From Nonomuraea turcica (lineage in GTDB: Bacteria; Actinomycetota; Actinomycetes; Streptosporangiales; Streptosporangiaceae), in assembly GCF_030718205.1 (NCBI RefSeq), contig NZ_JAUZQF010000006.1:1-64000 (forward strand): 64,000 bases of DNA. Reading direction: 5' to 3'. Positions 1 to 8,034 of the stretch are shown here, in pieces; the first letter of the stretch is position 1; the number at the start of each line of letters is the position of its first letter. The position numbers were made by a program, and so were the translations under genes. Below the pieces are notes generated by a model. It saw only the letters and a program-made list of their open reading frames with translations. It had not been told where the DNA came from and made no database searches.

Positions 1-19
1 GCCCAGGAGCGACCTGGGC
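1..19. terminator. Short hairpin at the left edge
   Basis: A perfect inverted repeat, GCCCAGG - AGCGA - CCTGGGC, opens the window. It may be the terminator of a gene lying to the left. No T-run follows, so this is only a candidate. Confidence 0.35.
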
Positions 20-98
20 CGCACGGCGCTCGGACATTCGGTGTTCTTCAAGAGCCGTCCGTGGCCTCGCGAGCACCCACGACGGACTCCTGCGAGCG

Positions 99-377
99 TC
101 AGAAGCGGGGGGTGACCGCGGCCTGGTTGTTGGTGAGCAGGTCGAGGTCGACCTCCTCGAGGTACAGGAACTTGACGAGGGACACCTCGGTGTCCCTGAG
201 TGCCCCGTTGAGCGAGTTGTTGAACCAGTTGTTCAGCACGTCATCGGTGACCTGGAACTGGCTCAGCACCGCCTGACCCGAGTTGTTGGCGTTGGGCTGG
301 TCGGCGGACGCGCTGGAGGCCGAGAAGCCCAGGGCCACGGCCGCGATTGCCGCGCCCGCCAGAATACGACTGATCAT
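99..377 (-). CDS. Small secreted protein, paralogue A of a tandem pair
   Basis: A 92-residue exported protein of no family I recognise. The N-terminus is a clear Sec signal peptide: MISR, a hydrophobic stretch, then cleavage after the ASADQP region. The mature part is Asn/Gln-rich (NANNSGQAVL) followed by an acidic region ending in EEVDLDLLTNN. The ATG at 377 is chosen over upstream ATGs because AAGGAAAG lies just ahead of it and because it matches the paralogue's start. There is no cysteine and no membrane anchor. The neighbour at 573-839 is a clear paralogue sharing the signal peptide and the QFQVTDDVLN..WFNNSLN..AL core. Function unknown; a secreted or surface role is inferred. Confidence 0.8.
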   Translation of the reverse strand: MISRILAGAAIAAVALGFSASSASADQPNANNSGQAVLSQFQVTDDVLNNWFNNSLNGALRDTEVSLVKFLYLEEVDLDLLTNNQAAVTPRF

Positions 378-427
378 TCTTGTCTTTCCTTCCATGGATG
401 GGCGCGAATTCAGCGCCATGGTCGTTT
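378..427 (-). repeat. Duplicated leader, copy 1
   Basis: The 50 bases upstream of the first small secreted protein are nearly identical to 840-893 upstream of the second, including the ribosome-binding site and an ATGGGCGCG-type stretch. The duplication therefore included the 5' leader, suggesting shared regulation. Confidence 0.7.
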
Positions 428-572
428 CGCGCTTCGCCTGGGCGCGAGGAGGGCGCCTCTGGCCAGACGGCCACCGCCAAGGGGGCGGCCGCGAATCGCC
501 TCTCCTGCTGCGCCACGCGACGAGTGTCAGTAGGTGGTGTCGCCGACTCAGGCGGCACTGTCCTTGCTGTGG

Positions 573-839
573 TTACTGAACGCCGTTGTTGTTGGTCAGC
601 AGGTCGAGGTCGACCTCGTTGATCATCAGGTTCTCGACGAGGGACAGCTCGGCGCCGCTGAGCGCCTCGTTGAGCGAGTTGTTGAACCAGCCGTTCAGCA
701 CGTCATCGGTGACCTGGAACTGGCTGAGGATGGCCTGACCCGAGTTGTTCGGGCTGGGCTGGTCGGCGGACGCGGTGGTGGCCGTGAAGCCCAGGGCGAC
801 TGCCGCGATTGCCGCGCCCGCCAGAATACGACCGAACAT
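573..839 (-). CDS. Small secreted protein, paralogue B of a tandem pair
   Basis: An 88-residue exported protein closely related to the 99-377 product. Both have a start of the type M-(F/I)-(G/S)-RILAGAAIAAVALGF, an ASADQP cleavage region, an NNSGQA stretch, a QFQVTDDVLNxWFNNSLN core and an acidic DLDLLTNN tail. They diverge in the NxAL..ELSLVE segment and at the extreme C-terminus. The ATG at 839 has AGGAAAAG upstream. The upstream leader is conserved too (840-893). Family and function unknown. No recognisable enzyme motif, cysteine or sortase signal is present, so if it stays on the cell surface it must be by other means. Confidence 0.8.
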   Translation of the reverse strand: MFGRILAGAAIAAVALGFTATTASADQPSPNNSGQAILSQFQVTDDVLNGWFNNSLNEALSGAELSLVENLMINEVDLDLLTNNNGVQ

Positions 840-893
840 ACTTGTCTTTTCCTCCATGTATGGGCGCGGAATTCCCGGCGCCATAGTCGTTTG
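840..893 (-). repeat. Duplicated leader, copy 2
   Basis: Second copy of the leader described at 378-427, with a few substitutions and small indels. It ends close to the start of the paralogue B gene. Confidence 0.7.
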
Positions 894-1233
894 TGCAGGG
901 CTGTGAGGTGCCGCAGACAACAATCGCGGGAGGCAGCCGGTATCGCAACCCAGAACGCCCCACACGAGGTCAAGGAGGCGCCTCGATTTCTTGGCACTCG
1001 GTTTTCACGCAAATCACCGACGCACGGCACTCAGCGCGCACTCACCATCCGGCAATCGACGTTCATTTGGCCGGCGGCAAGATCGATGGGCCAATCTTTC
1101 ACCGCCACATAAGCAAGGATCGCCGGAAACTTTGAGCAGCCGTGGACGCCGATCGGCGTACCTGGAGCGCCATCTGCGGGCGGATGCCCGGGGCCAGGTG
1201 ACGCTCGGGGCGGTGCCGGGATAGAAATCAATC
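894..1233. other. Intergenic region, nothing recognised
   Basis: About 340 bases between the upstream end of the paralogue B leader and the O-methyltransferase start. It presumably holds two divergent promoters. I see no convincing gene, hairpin or repeat. Confidence 0.4.
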
Positions 1234-1809
1234 ATGAACGATGAGACGCCGGAGCCGGTCCGCGTGGCCATGGAGCGGGCACGGGCGGCGGGGTTCGCCT
1301 ACTCCTGCGAACCCGCCGTCGGCCGCCTGCTCGCCACCCTCGCCGCGGGCGTGCCGGAAGGCGGCCGCGTGCTGGAGATCGGCACCGGTGCCGGGGTGGG
1401 GCTCGCCTGGCTGGTGAGCGGCCTCCTCCCGCGGGCCGACGTGACGGTGACCACGATCGAGTGCGATCTCGGGCGGGCCAAGCTGGTGACAAATGGTGAC
1501 TGGCCTGGGTTCGTGGATTTCCGTTCGGGGGACGCGCTGGACCTGCTGCCGGAGCTCGGGACTTTCGACCTGGTCTTCGCGGATGCGGAGGCGGGCAAGC
1601 AGGTGGGGCTGGAGCTCACGATCGCCGCGCTCAGCCCGCGGGGCGTGCTGGTCGTGGACGACATGGTGCCCGCGCCCGCCGTGGTGTGGGACGCGGAGTT
1701 CGCCGGCAGGCAGGAGGCCGTACGGCGGACGTTGCTCGGGCACGAGCGGTTGGTCGCCGTCGAACTGGCCGGCCACGGCTCCGGCGTCATCCTGGCGACG
1801 GCCCGGTAG
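1234..1809 (+). CDS. O-methyltransferase-like SAM-dependent methyltransferase
   Basis: A 191-residue class I methyltransferase resembling the small catechol-type O-methyltransferases. The SAM-binding glycine motif LEIGTGAGVG lies at about residues 47-56. An acidic strand end (TIECD) follows near residue 85, then the FDLVFADAEAGK motif near residue 110, where O-methyltransferases place metal- or substrate-binding acidic residues, and VVDDMV near 135. Length and motif order fit the family. The substrate cannot be read from the sequence. The gene stands alone, with a weak ribosome-binding site, about 150 bases before the Scr1-like regulator. Confidence 0.8.
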   Translation: MNDETPEPVRVAMERARAAGFAYSCEPAVGRLLATLAAGVPEGGRVLEIGTGAGVGLAWLVSGLLPRADVTVTTIECDLGRAKLVTNGDWPGFVDFRSGDALDLLPELGTFDLVFADAEAGKQVGLELTIAALSPRGVLVVDDMVPAPAVVWDAEFAGRQEAVRRTLLGHERLVAVELAGHGSGVILATAR

Positions 1810-1961
1810 CCACGCCGAATCCCCATAAATACACGAAAGAGCACTACATTCCCCAATTTAGGAGATACGGCACGCGCATCGGCTGGCGTGGCAGGATTGT
1901 CCTCAGGCCGGAACTATGGAGATCTGCCGATTTAGGAGCATAGATACGGAGTGCTCGCGGT

Positions 1962-2849
1962 ATGGGCGACATGACCGAAATATTCGATAGCGATTCGCTC
2001 CAATCTGGACCGACCGCGCTGAGGCTTCTCATCGGCGCACAGCTGCGCCGGCTCCGCGAGTCCAGCGGCATCACCCGCGAGGACGCCGGATACGCCATCC
2101 GCAGCTCACATTCCAAGATCAGCCGAATGGAGTCCGGGCGCACCAGCTTCAAGCGGCGCGACGTGGCCGACCTGCTCACCCTGTACGGCGTGAGCGACGA
2201 CGCCGAGCGCGCGAGCCTGCTCGCCCTGGTCGCTCAGGCCAACGCACCGAGCTGGTGGAGCGACTACCGCGACGTGATCCCCGACTGGTTCGAGCCGTAC
2301 CTCGGGCTCGAGCACGACGCCGCGCTGATCCGGACCCACGAGGTGCAGTTCGTCCCCGGCCTGCTGCAGACCGAGGACTATGCCCGCGCCGTGATCGCAC
2401 AGGGCCACGAGCACGACTCCCCCGAGAAGATCGAACGCCGGGTCGCGCTGCGGATGCGCCGCCAGGAGATCCTGAACCCGCCCACGCCGCGCAAGCTGTG
2501 GGTGGTGCTGGACGAAGGCGCCCTGCGCCGCCGGGTCGGCGGCGAGGCCATCATGCGAGCGCAGCTGGAGCACCTCGCCCGGATGGCCGGAGAACCGCAC
2601 ATCACCCTGCAGATCGTCCCGTTCGCCTCGGGCAGCACCATCGGCGGCGTCGGGCCCGTCACCATGCTCCGCTTCACGCAGCAGGGGCTGAACGACGTCG
2701 TCTACCTTGAGCACCTCACTGGCGCCCAATACCTGACCAAGGAGAGCGACGTGCGCCACTACCGCCGGCTGCTGGACGAGCTCGGCGTGCACGCCTCGCC
2801 CCCGGCCGGCACCCCGGCTCTCCTGGATCAGATCATCGAGAGGCTGTAG
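1962..2849 (+). CDS. XRE-family regulator, Scr1/DUF5753 type
   Basis: A 295-residue cytoplasmic regulator. Residues about 22-80 form an XRE helix-turn-helix (LRRLRESSGITREDAGYAI, then SHSKISRMESG). The rest is the DUF5753 domain typical of actinomycete Scr1-like proteins, with LLQTEDYARAVI near residue 135 and a conserved C-terminal YRRLLDEL segment. Members usually sit beside a small DUF397 protein; none is seen on either side here. GGAG lies 10-13 bases before the ATG; a second ATG at 1971 is also possible. The target operon is unknown. Confidence 0.88.
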   Translation: MGDMTEIFDSDSLQSGPTALRLLIGAQLRRLRESSGITREDAGYAIRSSHSKISRMESGRTSFKRRDVADLLTLYGVSDDAERASLLALVAQANAPSWWSDYRDVIPDWFEPYLGLEHDAALIRTHEVQFVPGLLQTEDYARAVIAQGHEHDSPEKIERRVALRMRRQEILNPPTPRKLWVVLDEGALRRRVGGEAIMRAQLEHLARMAGEPHITLQIVPFASGSTIGGVGPVTMLRFTQQGLNDVVYLEHLTGAQYLTKESDVRHYRRLLDELGVHASPPAGTPALLDQIIERL

Positions 2850-2974
2850 ACCCTCCCGCACCTGCTGCGTCGTCGCACGTCCGCCGCCCTGGGGCTTCGG
2901 CCTCCACTCAAAGGACCTCCGCCGAAGTGCGGAGGGTGGTGAGGGAGCCGCAGACGGTCGCCGGGGCGGGCGGG

Positions 2975-3421
2975 TCAGGGCTGGTCGCCGAGGCGGTCCA
3001 GAGCGGCCGACAGGCGTTGGAGGGCCTCCAGGCACTGCCGTGCCTGCTCCAGCCCCAGCTCGCCCACCAGACGGTCGGCGAGCTCTTGGTGTCCGGGGAC
3101 GATCTTGGAGATCGCCTCCCGGCCGGCCGCCGTCGGCTGGAGCAGCTTGGCCCGCCGGTGCGCCGGGTTGGGCCGGTATTCGGCCAGCCCCCGCTCCACC
3201 AGCAGGTCCGCGATCCGCTGCACCCCCTGCCTGGTCATCCCCATGACCCGGGCGATCCCGGCCACGGGCAGGGGCTCGCGCAGGACCGCGCCGAGCACCT
3301 GCCACCAGGCCGCGGTCATCCCCGCGGGCCTGGCCAGCCCCTCCGCGACCTGGAGGAACTGGCCGTTGAGCCGGAACGCCCCCAATGCCAGGCCCGACAG
3401 CAGGTCCGCCTTCTCACTCAT
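2975..3421 (-). CDS. MarR-family regulator
   Basis: A 148-residue winged-helix repressor. The recognition region reads PLPVAGIARVMGMTRQGVQ (about residues 50-69), followed by a wing (AEYRPNPAHRRAKLLQPT) and C-terminal dimerisation helices. It is the second gene of a two-gene operon and overlaps the DJ-1-type gene by four bases (ATGA), so it is probably translationally coupled. The paired dyads at the operon's promoter (4035-4070) are the obvious autoregulatory operators. The ligand is unknown. Confidence 0.85.
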   Translation of the reverse strand: MSEKADLLSGLALGAFRLNGQFLQVAEGLARPAGMTAAWWQVLGAVLREPLPVAGIARVMGMTRQGVQRIADLLVERGLAEYRPNPAHRRAKLLQPTAAGREAISKIVPGHQELADRLVGELGLEQARQCLEALQRLSAALDRLGDQP

Positions 3422-4035
3422 GCCGCCATCAGCACCTCGTAGGCCGAGGGGTCGCTCCGGGCGAAGAGCCGGAACCAGGCGTCCAGCACCTCGGGCCGGT
3501 AGATGTCCAGCCGCCGGAAGATCTCCCTGGCGAACGCCACCGGCTCCGTGGGCCCGGCCGTGATGAGGTCGCCGTCGAGCACCGCGTCCTGGTCCAGGTA
3601 ACGCTTGGCGCCCGTGTAGCCCTCCTGCGCCTCCAGGTATTGCACGACGCCACTGGTGTGCTCGCGCTCATTCAGCAGCCCCTCCCTGGCGAGCCCGGCC
3701 GTGGCGCCACAGATGGCCGCGACCGGCACCCCGGCCTCCAGAAACTCACGGGCCTTGCGCGCGAACGGCGCCAACTCCCCGCCCGCGTCCCACAGGGTCG
3801 CCCCCGGCAGGATCAGCAACGCGCTGCCGGCCGGAGACAGCTGGTCGAGGGCGAGGTCCGGGGTGATGCGCAGCCCGCCTATCGTGACGACGGGGTCGGT
3901 GGTCAGGCCCACGGTGACGACCTCGTAGGCGCCGGGCTCGCGCTGGTAGCTCCCGTTACGCAGGTGCGCGGTCGCGTGACCGGTCTCCCAGTCGGCGAGC
4001 GTGTCGTAAACGGCGTGGTGAACGATTCCCTTCAT
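3418..4035 (-). CDS. DJ-1/PfpI-family protein (glutamine amidotransferase-like)
   Basis: A 205-residue cytoplasmic protein of the DJ-1/PfpI superfamily. The nucleophile elbow is AAICGATAGLA with Cys109, preceded by the LILPGA strand near residue 75 that supplies the family's conserved glycine-rich turn. Members act as proteases, chaperone/glyoxalase-like enzymes or isonitrile hydratases; nothing here picks one. The ATG at 4035 lies six bases after a -10-like element, so the mRNA is probably leaderless. The downstream marR overlaps it by four bases. Repression by that MarR, relieved by some electrophile or small ligand, is the simplest model. Confidence 0.85.
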   Translation of the reverse strand: MKGIVHHAVYDTLADWETGHATAHLRNGSYQREPGAYEVVTVGLTTDPVVTIGGLRITPDLALDQLSPAGSALLILPGATLWDAGGELAPFARKAREFLEAGVPVAAICGATAGLAREGLLNEREHTSGVVQYLEAQEGYTGAKRYLDQDAVLDGDLITAGPTEPVAFAREIFRRLDIYRPEVLDAWFRLFARSDPSAYEVLMAA

Positions 4036-4070
4036 GACAGCATCTTGTCATTTCGACAGCATGTTGTCAA
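4035..4070 (-). promoter_or_regulatory. Promoter and twin MarR-type operators of the DJ-1/marR operon
   Basis: On the minus strand TTGACA (4065-4070) is followed after exactly 17 bases by CAAGAT (4042-4047), then six bases and the ATG. Two similar dyads, TGACAGCATCTTGTCA (4035-4050) and CGACAGCATGTTGTCAA (4054-4070), are spaced 19 bp apart and cover the -10/start and the -35. That layout fits repression by the operon's own MarR protein. Confidence 0.7.
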
Positions 4071-4095
4071 TCGGATTGCGTGGGAGGATGGGCGC

Positions 4096-5442
4096 ATGGC
4101 AGAGATCGTCGGCGGAGGACGTCCAGTCAACGACGCCGAGCGGCGCGTCATCGCATACCTGCGCGACCAAGCGCCCGCCGACTGGCTCCTGCTGCACAAC
4201 ATCGAGGTCCCGCGCGGCCATGACGTCTTCGAGGTCGACCTGCTCGTGCTGACCGGCCACTCGCTGGTGGTCGTCGACGTCAAGGGCACCAGGGGGCGGA
4301 TCGAGGTGTCGGGCACGCGGTGGTTCCCACCGCGCAGGGAGGCCTTCGGCTCTCCGGTGGCCAAGCTGCGGGGCACGGCCAAGGCGCTGAAGGGCCTGCT
4401 GGTGTCCAAGGCCACCCAGCTCGAACGCGTCTACGTCGACAGCCTGGTCGTGCTCACCTCCCCGGACGCCGAGCTGATCGATCCGGCTGGGCGCGACGCG
4501 GTCAACGCCACGACCCTGCCCGGCCTCCTGGCCACGCTGAGCGACGCCTCGCGGGTCAGGCGCGGGTGCACCCCGGACGCGCGACCATATATGACCGCGA
4601 TTCTCGACGCGCTCAACCAGACCGTGCGCCGCAGCACCGCGCCGCCCAGGTTCGGCAACTGGGAGGTCGAGGAGCAGCTCGGGGGTGATGCCAAGGTCAC
4701 CGAATACCGCGCGTTCAACGCGACGATGCCGGGCAGCGAGACCGTGCTGCTCCGGGTTTACCAGGCCGATCCGCTGGCCGACCATGAAGCCCGGGCGGCC
4801 GAGCGGCAGCGCATCGCCAACGCCTACCAGACGCTGGCCAGGATCCCCCCGCACCCATGCGTGGTGCGCTCGCGCGACTTCTTCGCCATCGACGACGAAA
4901 GCCGGTTCGTGCTGGTGCTCGACGACGTGCACGGCCAGGCGCTGCACCTGTCGCTGGGCCGGGGCGAGCGGATGGGCGTGATCCAGGACCTGCTGCGCGG
5001 GCTGGCGCACGCGCACGCCAACGGCGTCATGCACCGGGCGCTCACGCCCGCGTGCGTGCTGGTCACCGACGACGGCCACGCGGTGCTGACCGGGTTCGAC
5101 TACGCCAAGCCGGGACCGCGCAACTACACCGTCGCCCACGAGCTGGGCAACGTGCTGGACGCGCATTACGTGGCGCCGGAGTGCCAGGAGCGGCCCGACA
5201 GGATGACGGTCGCGTCCGACGTTTACGCGGCCGGGGCGATCGCCTACCAGCTGCTCACCGGGGAGCTGCCGACGAGCGCCGACGCCCACGGCCCCGACGT
5301 GCCCGAGGTGGTGCGACGGATGCTCGACCACTCTCCGGCCAAGCGGCCGACCGCCGCCGAGGCGCTGCACGCCCTGCAGGCCGCGCCGGTTCAGGAATCA
5401 CGGCTCAGGCGCCTGGTCCGTCGCATAGTGTCCGGATCATGA
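4096..5442 (+). CDS. NERD nuclease-like domain fused to a kinase-like (pseudokinase) domain
   Basis: A 448-residue protein. Residues about 12-125 form a NERD domain; EVDLLVL (46-52) and VVVDVKG (58-64) carry the acidic residues and lysine (D48, D61, K63) expected of its restriction-like fold. Residues about 185-430 look like a Ser/Thr kinase fold. The catalytic loop reads [11 protein letters not shown] instead of HRDLKPxN, the DFG position reads GFDYA, and no glycine loop or VAIK lysine is evident; an APE-like APEC remains at 360. It is therefore probably a pseudokinase. GGGAGG precedes the ATG at 4096; the frame is open further upstream but that part is opposite the DJ-1 gene. The GNAT gene downstream overlaps by four bases. 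NERD-kinase architectures occur in phage-defence proteins such as PglW, which are much longer; a defence role here is only a guess. Confidence 0.85.
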   Translation: MAEIVGGGRPVNDAERRVIAYLRDQAPADWLLLHNIEVPRGHDVFEVDLLVLTGHSLVVVDVKGTRGRIEVSGTRWFPPRREAFGSPVAKLRGTAKALKGLLVSKATQLERVYVDSLVVLTSPDAELIDPAGRDAVNATTLPGLLATLSDASRVRRGCTPDARPYMTAILDALNQTVRRSTAPPRFGNWEVEEQLGGDAKVTEYRAFNATMPGSETVLLRVYQADPLADHEARAAERQRIANAYQTLARIPPHPCVVRSRDFFAIDDESRFVLVLDDVHGQALHLSLGRGERMGVIQDLLRGLAHAHANGVMHRALTPACVLVTDDGHAVLTGFDYAKPGPRNYTVAHELGNVLDAHYVAPECQERPDRMTVASDVYAAGAIAYQLLTGELPTSADAHGPDVPEVVRRMLDHSPAKRPTAAEALHALQAAPVQESRLRRLVRRIVSGS

Positions 5443-5966
5443 CCATCAAGCTGCGCCCCGTCGACGAGGACGACCTGCCCTTCCTCCACCGGCTCATCAG
5501 CGACCCGGACAGCACGGGTGCCTTCCAGTGGTACGGCTTCCAGAACCCGCACCGGGTCCGCGAACAATGGGCGGACAACGGGATGCTCGGCGACGACCGC
5601 GGCATGCTGATCATCGCGGACGGCGACGAGGCGGCCGGCTTCGTGTCGTTCAGCAAGCAGATCGCCAACCGCGCCAGCTACTACTGGTCCATGGGGATCA
5701 TCGTGGCGCCGGAGTTCCGCGGCAAGGGGATCGGGACTGAGGCGCAGAAGCTGATCGCCCGTTACCTCTTCGACCACACGACGGCCAACAGGATCGAGGC
5801 GTCCACCGAGATCGACAACCTGGCCGAGCAGCGGGCGTTGGAGAAGGCCGGGTTCACCCGGGAGGGCGTCCTGCGCGGCGGCGGGTTCCGCGCCGGCAAG
5901 TGGCACGACGGCGTGCTTTACAGCATGATCCGCTCCGACCTCGACGGCGAGGTCACGCCTGGGTGA
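5439..5966 (+). CDS. GNAT-family N-acetyltransferase
   Basis: A 175-residue acetyltransferase of the RimJ/RimL-like type. It starts [19 protein letters not shown], carries the acetyl-CoA-binding motif A IIVAPEFRGKGIGTEAQ (residues about 87-103) and ends with the motif B segment NLAEQRALEKAGFTREGVLR, typical of enzymes acting on amino groups of proteins or small molecules. The ATG overlaps the stop of the NERD-pseudokinase gene (ATGA), so both are read from one transcript. The 3' end overlaps the convergent FKBP gene by 14 bases. Substrate unknown. Confidence 0.88.
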   Translation: MTIKLRPVDEDDLPFLHRLISDPDSTGAFQWYGFQNPHRVREQWADNGMLGDDRGMLIIADGDEAAGFVSFSKQIANRASYYWSMGIIVAPEFRGKGIGTEAQKLIARYLFDHTTANRIEASTEIDNLAEQRALEKAGFTREGVLRGGGFRAGKWHDGVLYSMIRSDLDGEVTPG

Positions 5967-6756
5967 TGGTGTCCAGGACGTCGATGACGTACAGCCTCGG
6001 CTCCTCGCCCGGGGACGGCACCACCAGGCGGCAGCCCACCCGCTGCCCGACCAGCGCGCTCAGCCAGGCCGGCGGCACCGCCCCCGGCTTCAGCGGGTAC
6101 GCCGCCGGTCCGCCCCGCCGGTAGGAGGAGTCCACGACCAGGCGGGACGGCCAGGCGGCGGCCACGTACTGGACGACCACCTTCGAGCCGGCCACGATCT
6201 CCCGCCCGGAGCCGTCGATGAGGGTGCGGGGCGGCGCGGCAGGGGTGAGGTCGGCGGGGACGACCGGCAGCGCGCGGCCGATCAGGCGGGCGTCGGGCGG
6301 GTAGCCGCCCAGGATGTCGAAGACCACCACGAGCGTGTCCGCGGGCGCGACGCCGGTCACCGGAACGTCCGGCCCCAGGGCCTCGGCGGCGGGGCCGACG
6401 AGCATGACGCGGCTGCCCGCCGGGTGACCGATGAGCGAGCGGCGCCAGGTCTCCGCCACCTGCCTGCCGTCGAAGACGACCGTGGTGGGCTGGTTGGCGT
6501 CGTACGTGCTCAAATACGGCTGATTGCCGGACCACCGCCGGATGTCCACGTCCGCGAGCACCACGTCCCCCGGCAGCGTGCGCCGCCCGCTCCCCTCCGA
6601 CAGCACCGTGATCCGCGACGTGCGGGCTGGATCCCCCTTGGGGATGGCGACGATCGGCTTGCTGCCGACCGCTCCGGTGACGACGGGTTGTGTGCCCTCC
6701 TCGGCCAGGCCACACGAGGTGGCGACCATGAGGACGGCAGGCCAGAACAGGCGCAC
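5953..6756 (-). CDS. FKBP-type peptidyl-prolyl isomerase-like lipoprotein, two domains
   Basis: A 267-residue exported lipoprotein. The signal peptide ends in a lipobox-like VATSC with Cys15 as the acylation site. Two FKBP-like domains follow, about residues 45-150 (LPGDVVLADVDIRRW, then SLIGHPAGSRVMLVGP) and 165-267 (VAGSKVVVQYVAAAW, then ALVGQRVGCRLVVPSP). Both keep the fold's landmarks but lack several aromatic active-site residues, so catalysis is uncertain. GTG at 6756 is chosen because GGAGGA lies five bases ahead. It probably helps fold exported proteins. The 3' end overlaps the GNAT gene. Confidence 0.8.
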   Translation of the reverse strand: MRLFWPAVLMVATSCGLAEEGTQPVVTGAVGSKPIVAIPKGDPARTSRITVLSEGSGRRTLPGDVVLADVDIRRWSGNQPYLSTYDANQPTTVVFDGRQVAETWRRSLIGHPAGSRVMLVGPAAEALGPDVPVTGVAPADTLVVVFDILGGYPPDARLIGRALPVVPADLTPAAPPRTLIDGSGREIVAGSKVVVQYVAAAWPSRLVVDSSYRRGGPAAYPLKPGAVPPAWLSALVGQRVGCRLVVPSPGEEPRLYVIDVLDTITQA

Positions 6757-6854
6757 GATGTTCCTCCAATCCGGAGGAATTACTAGCCCCGATGCGCAAA
6801 AGGAAAGCTTCGAGTCTGGCCATCTCCCGACAAAGGGCGCGAGAGACTGGCCAC

Positions 6855-6996
6855 GTGAGCGAGCGGAGCGAGCGAACCAATAGACACAGCAGCATGCTCA
6901 CAGGGCCGACGAAGGAGGCCCTGTGAGCGAGCGGAGCGAGCGAACCAATAGACACAGCAGCAAGCTCACAGGGCCGACGAAGGAGGCCCTGTGAGC
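6855..6996 (+). repeat. Two tandem 68-bp repeats, each with a hairpin-embedded SD and GTG start
   Basis: Units start at 6855 and 6923, and the first bases of a third copy form the start of the next gene at 6991. Each unit ends in an 11-bp perfect inverted repeat, GCTCACAGGGC/GCCCTGTGAGC (6896-6928 and 6964-6996). Its 11-base loop holds GAAGGAG, and its right arm contains the next GTG. Each unit also reads as a 23-codon GTG-to-TGA frame whose stop overlaps the following GTG (GTGA). The element could regulate translation of the DUF2293 gene, or be a dispersed repeat that has duplicated locally. Confidence 0.75.
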
Positions 6997-8034
6997 AAGC
7001 CGAACCTGGCACGCAGGGTCGCCGACGCGGCCGAGATCGCGCTGACCACCCGCAAGTACGTGACGTTCATCGACGTGGTCGCGGGCCTGCGCTGGCTGCA
7101 TTCCAGGCACGTGGATACCTGGCGGCAGGGCCGGGTGGCCACGCTGGCCGAGCTGGCGGACGTGGACGAGGACCGCCTGGTCTCCGCGGCCGCGTTGCTG
7201 AAGGAGTGGGCGCTGGCCAAAGGGCTCAATCCGGTGGACACCCCGTACGTGGCCGGCACCCGCGACCGTCGCGAGCTGCGCTTCACCGCCCGCCACCCGC
7301 AGGAGCCGTTCCGTGTCCACTGGATCTCGCCCGACCTCGGCGAGGCCAGGGTGCGCCGCCTCACCGAGCGGCAGAGCAAGGCGCCCGACCTGGTGGCGGT
7401 GGCCCCGCTGACCGACTGGACGTGCGCGGCCTGCGGCGACACCGGCCCCTACCTGATCATGGAGGACGACCAGCCGCACTGCCTGACCTGCGCGGACATG
7501 GACCACCTGGTGTTCCTGCCTGCCGGGAACGCGGCGCTCAGCCGCCGCGCCAAGCAGGAGAGCGGCCTGTCGGCCGTGGTGATGCAGTTCAACCGGCGGC
7601 GCAAGATCTACCAGCGCCTCGGCCTGCTGGTCGAGCAGGCCGCGCTGGACGCTGCCGAGGAGCGCTGTCTGGCCGACGAGGAGGTGCGCCTGCGCCGCCG
7701 CGAGCGCGACCGGGAGCGAAGGGCCGAACAGGACGTCGAGTTCCAGGCCCGCATGGCGGCCGAGATCGCCCGATTGTTCCCCAGCTGTCCGCCGGAGCGG
7801 GCGCGGGAGATCGCCGAGCACGCCGGGCAGCGCGGCAGCGGCAGGGTCGGCCGGTCGGCGGCGGCCAGGGCGCTCGACGAGAACGCGATCACGCTGGCCG
7901 TGATCGCCTCCATCAGGCACCTCGACACCGACTACGACAGCCTGCTGATGTCGGGCGTGCCCCGGATGCAGGCCCGCGACCTGATCAGGGACGTCATCGA
8001 GGGCAAGCTGGAGGAGTTCCGCCGCCGCGCTTAG
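6991..8034 (+). CDS. DUF2293 domain-containing protein with a zinc-ribbon-like motif
   Basis: A 347-residue cytoplasmic protein. A treble-clef or ribbon-like motif CAACGD...CLTCAD lies at about residues 148-170, and an Arg/Glu-rich, probably helical segment at about 215-255. The DUF2293 domain occupies roughly 260-347, including the signature-like HLDTDYDSLLMSGVPRM and ARDLIRD. Function unknown. GTG at 6991 is set by the preceding repeat: GAAGGAG sits in a hairpin loop and the GTG in its stem. The 3' end overlaps kynU by four bases, convergently. Confidence 0.82.
   Translation: MSKPNLARRVADAAEIALTTRKYVTFIDVVAGLRWLHSRHVDTWRQGRVATLAELADVDEDRLVSAAALLKEWALAKGLNPVDTPYVAGTRDRRELRFTARHPQEPFRVHWISPDLGEARVRRLTERQSKAPDLVAVAPLTDWTCAACGDTGPYLIMEDDQPHCLTCADMDHLVFLPAGNAALSRRAKQESGLSAVVMQFNRRRKIYQRLGLLVEQAALDAAEERCLADEEVRLRRRERDRERRAEQDVEFQARMAAEIARLFPSCPPERAREIAEHAGQRGSGRVGRSAAARALDENAITLAVIASIRHLDTDYDSLLMSGVPRMQARDLIRDVIEGKLEEFRRRA

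Noticed and set aside
2106..3305. A 399-codon frame on the minus strand across the Scr1-like gene
   Set aside because: It runs antisense to a real regulator, has Arg/Ala/Gly-rich noise composition and no domain.
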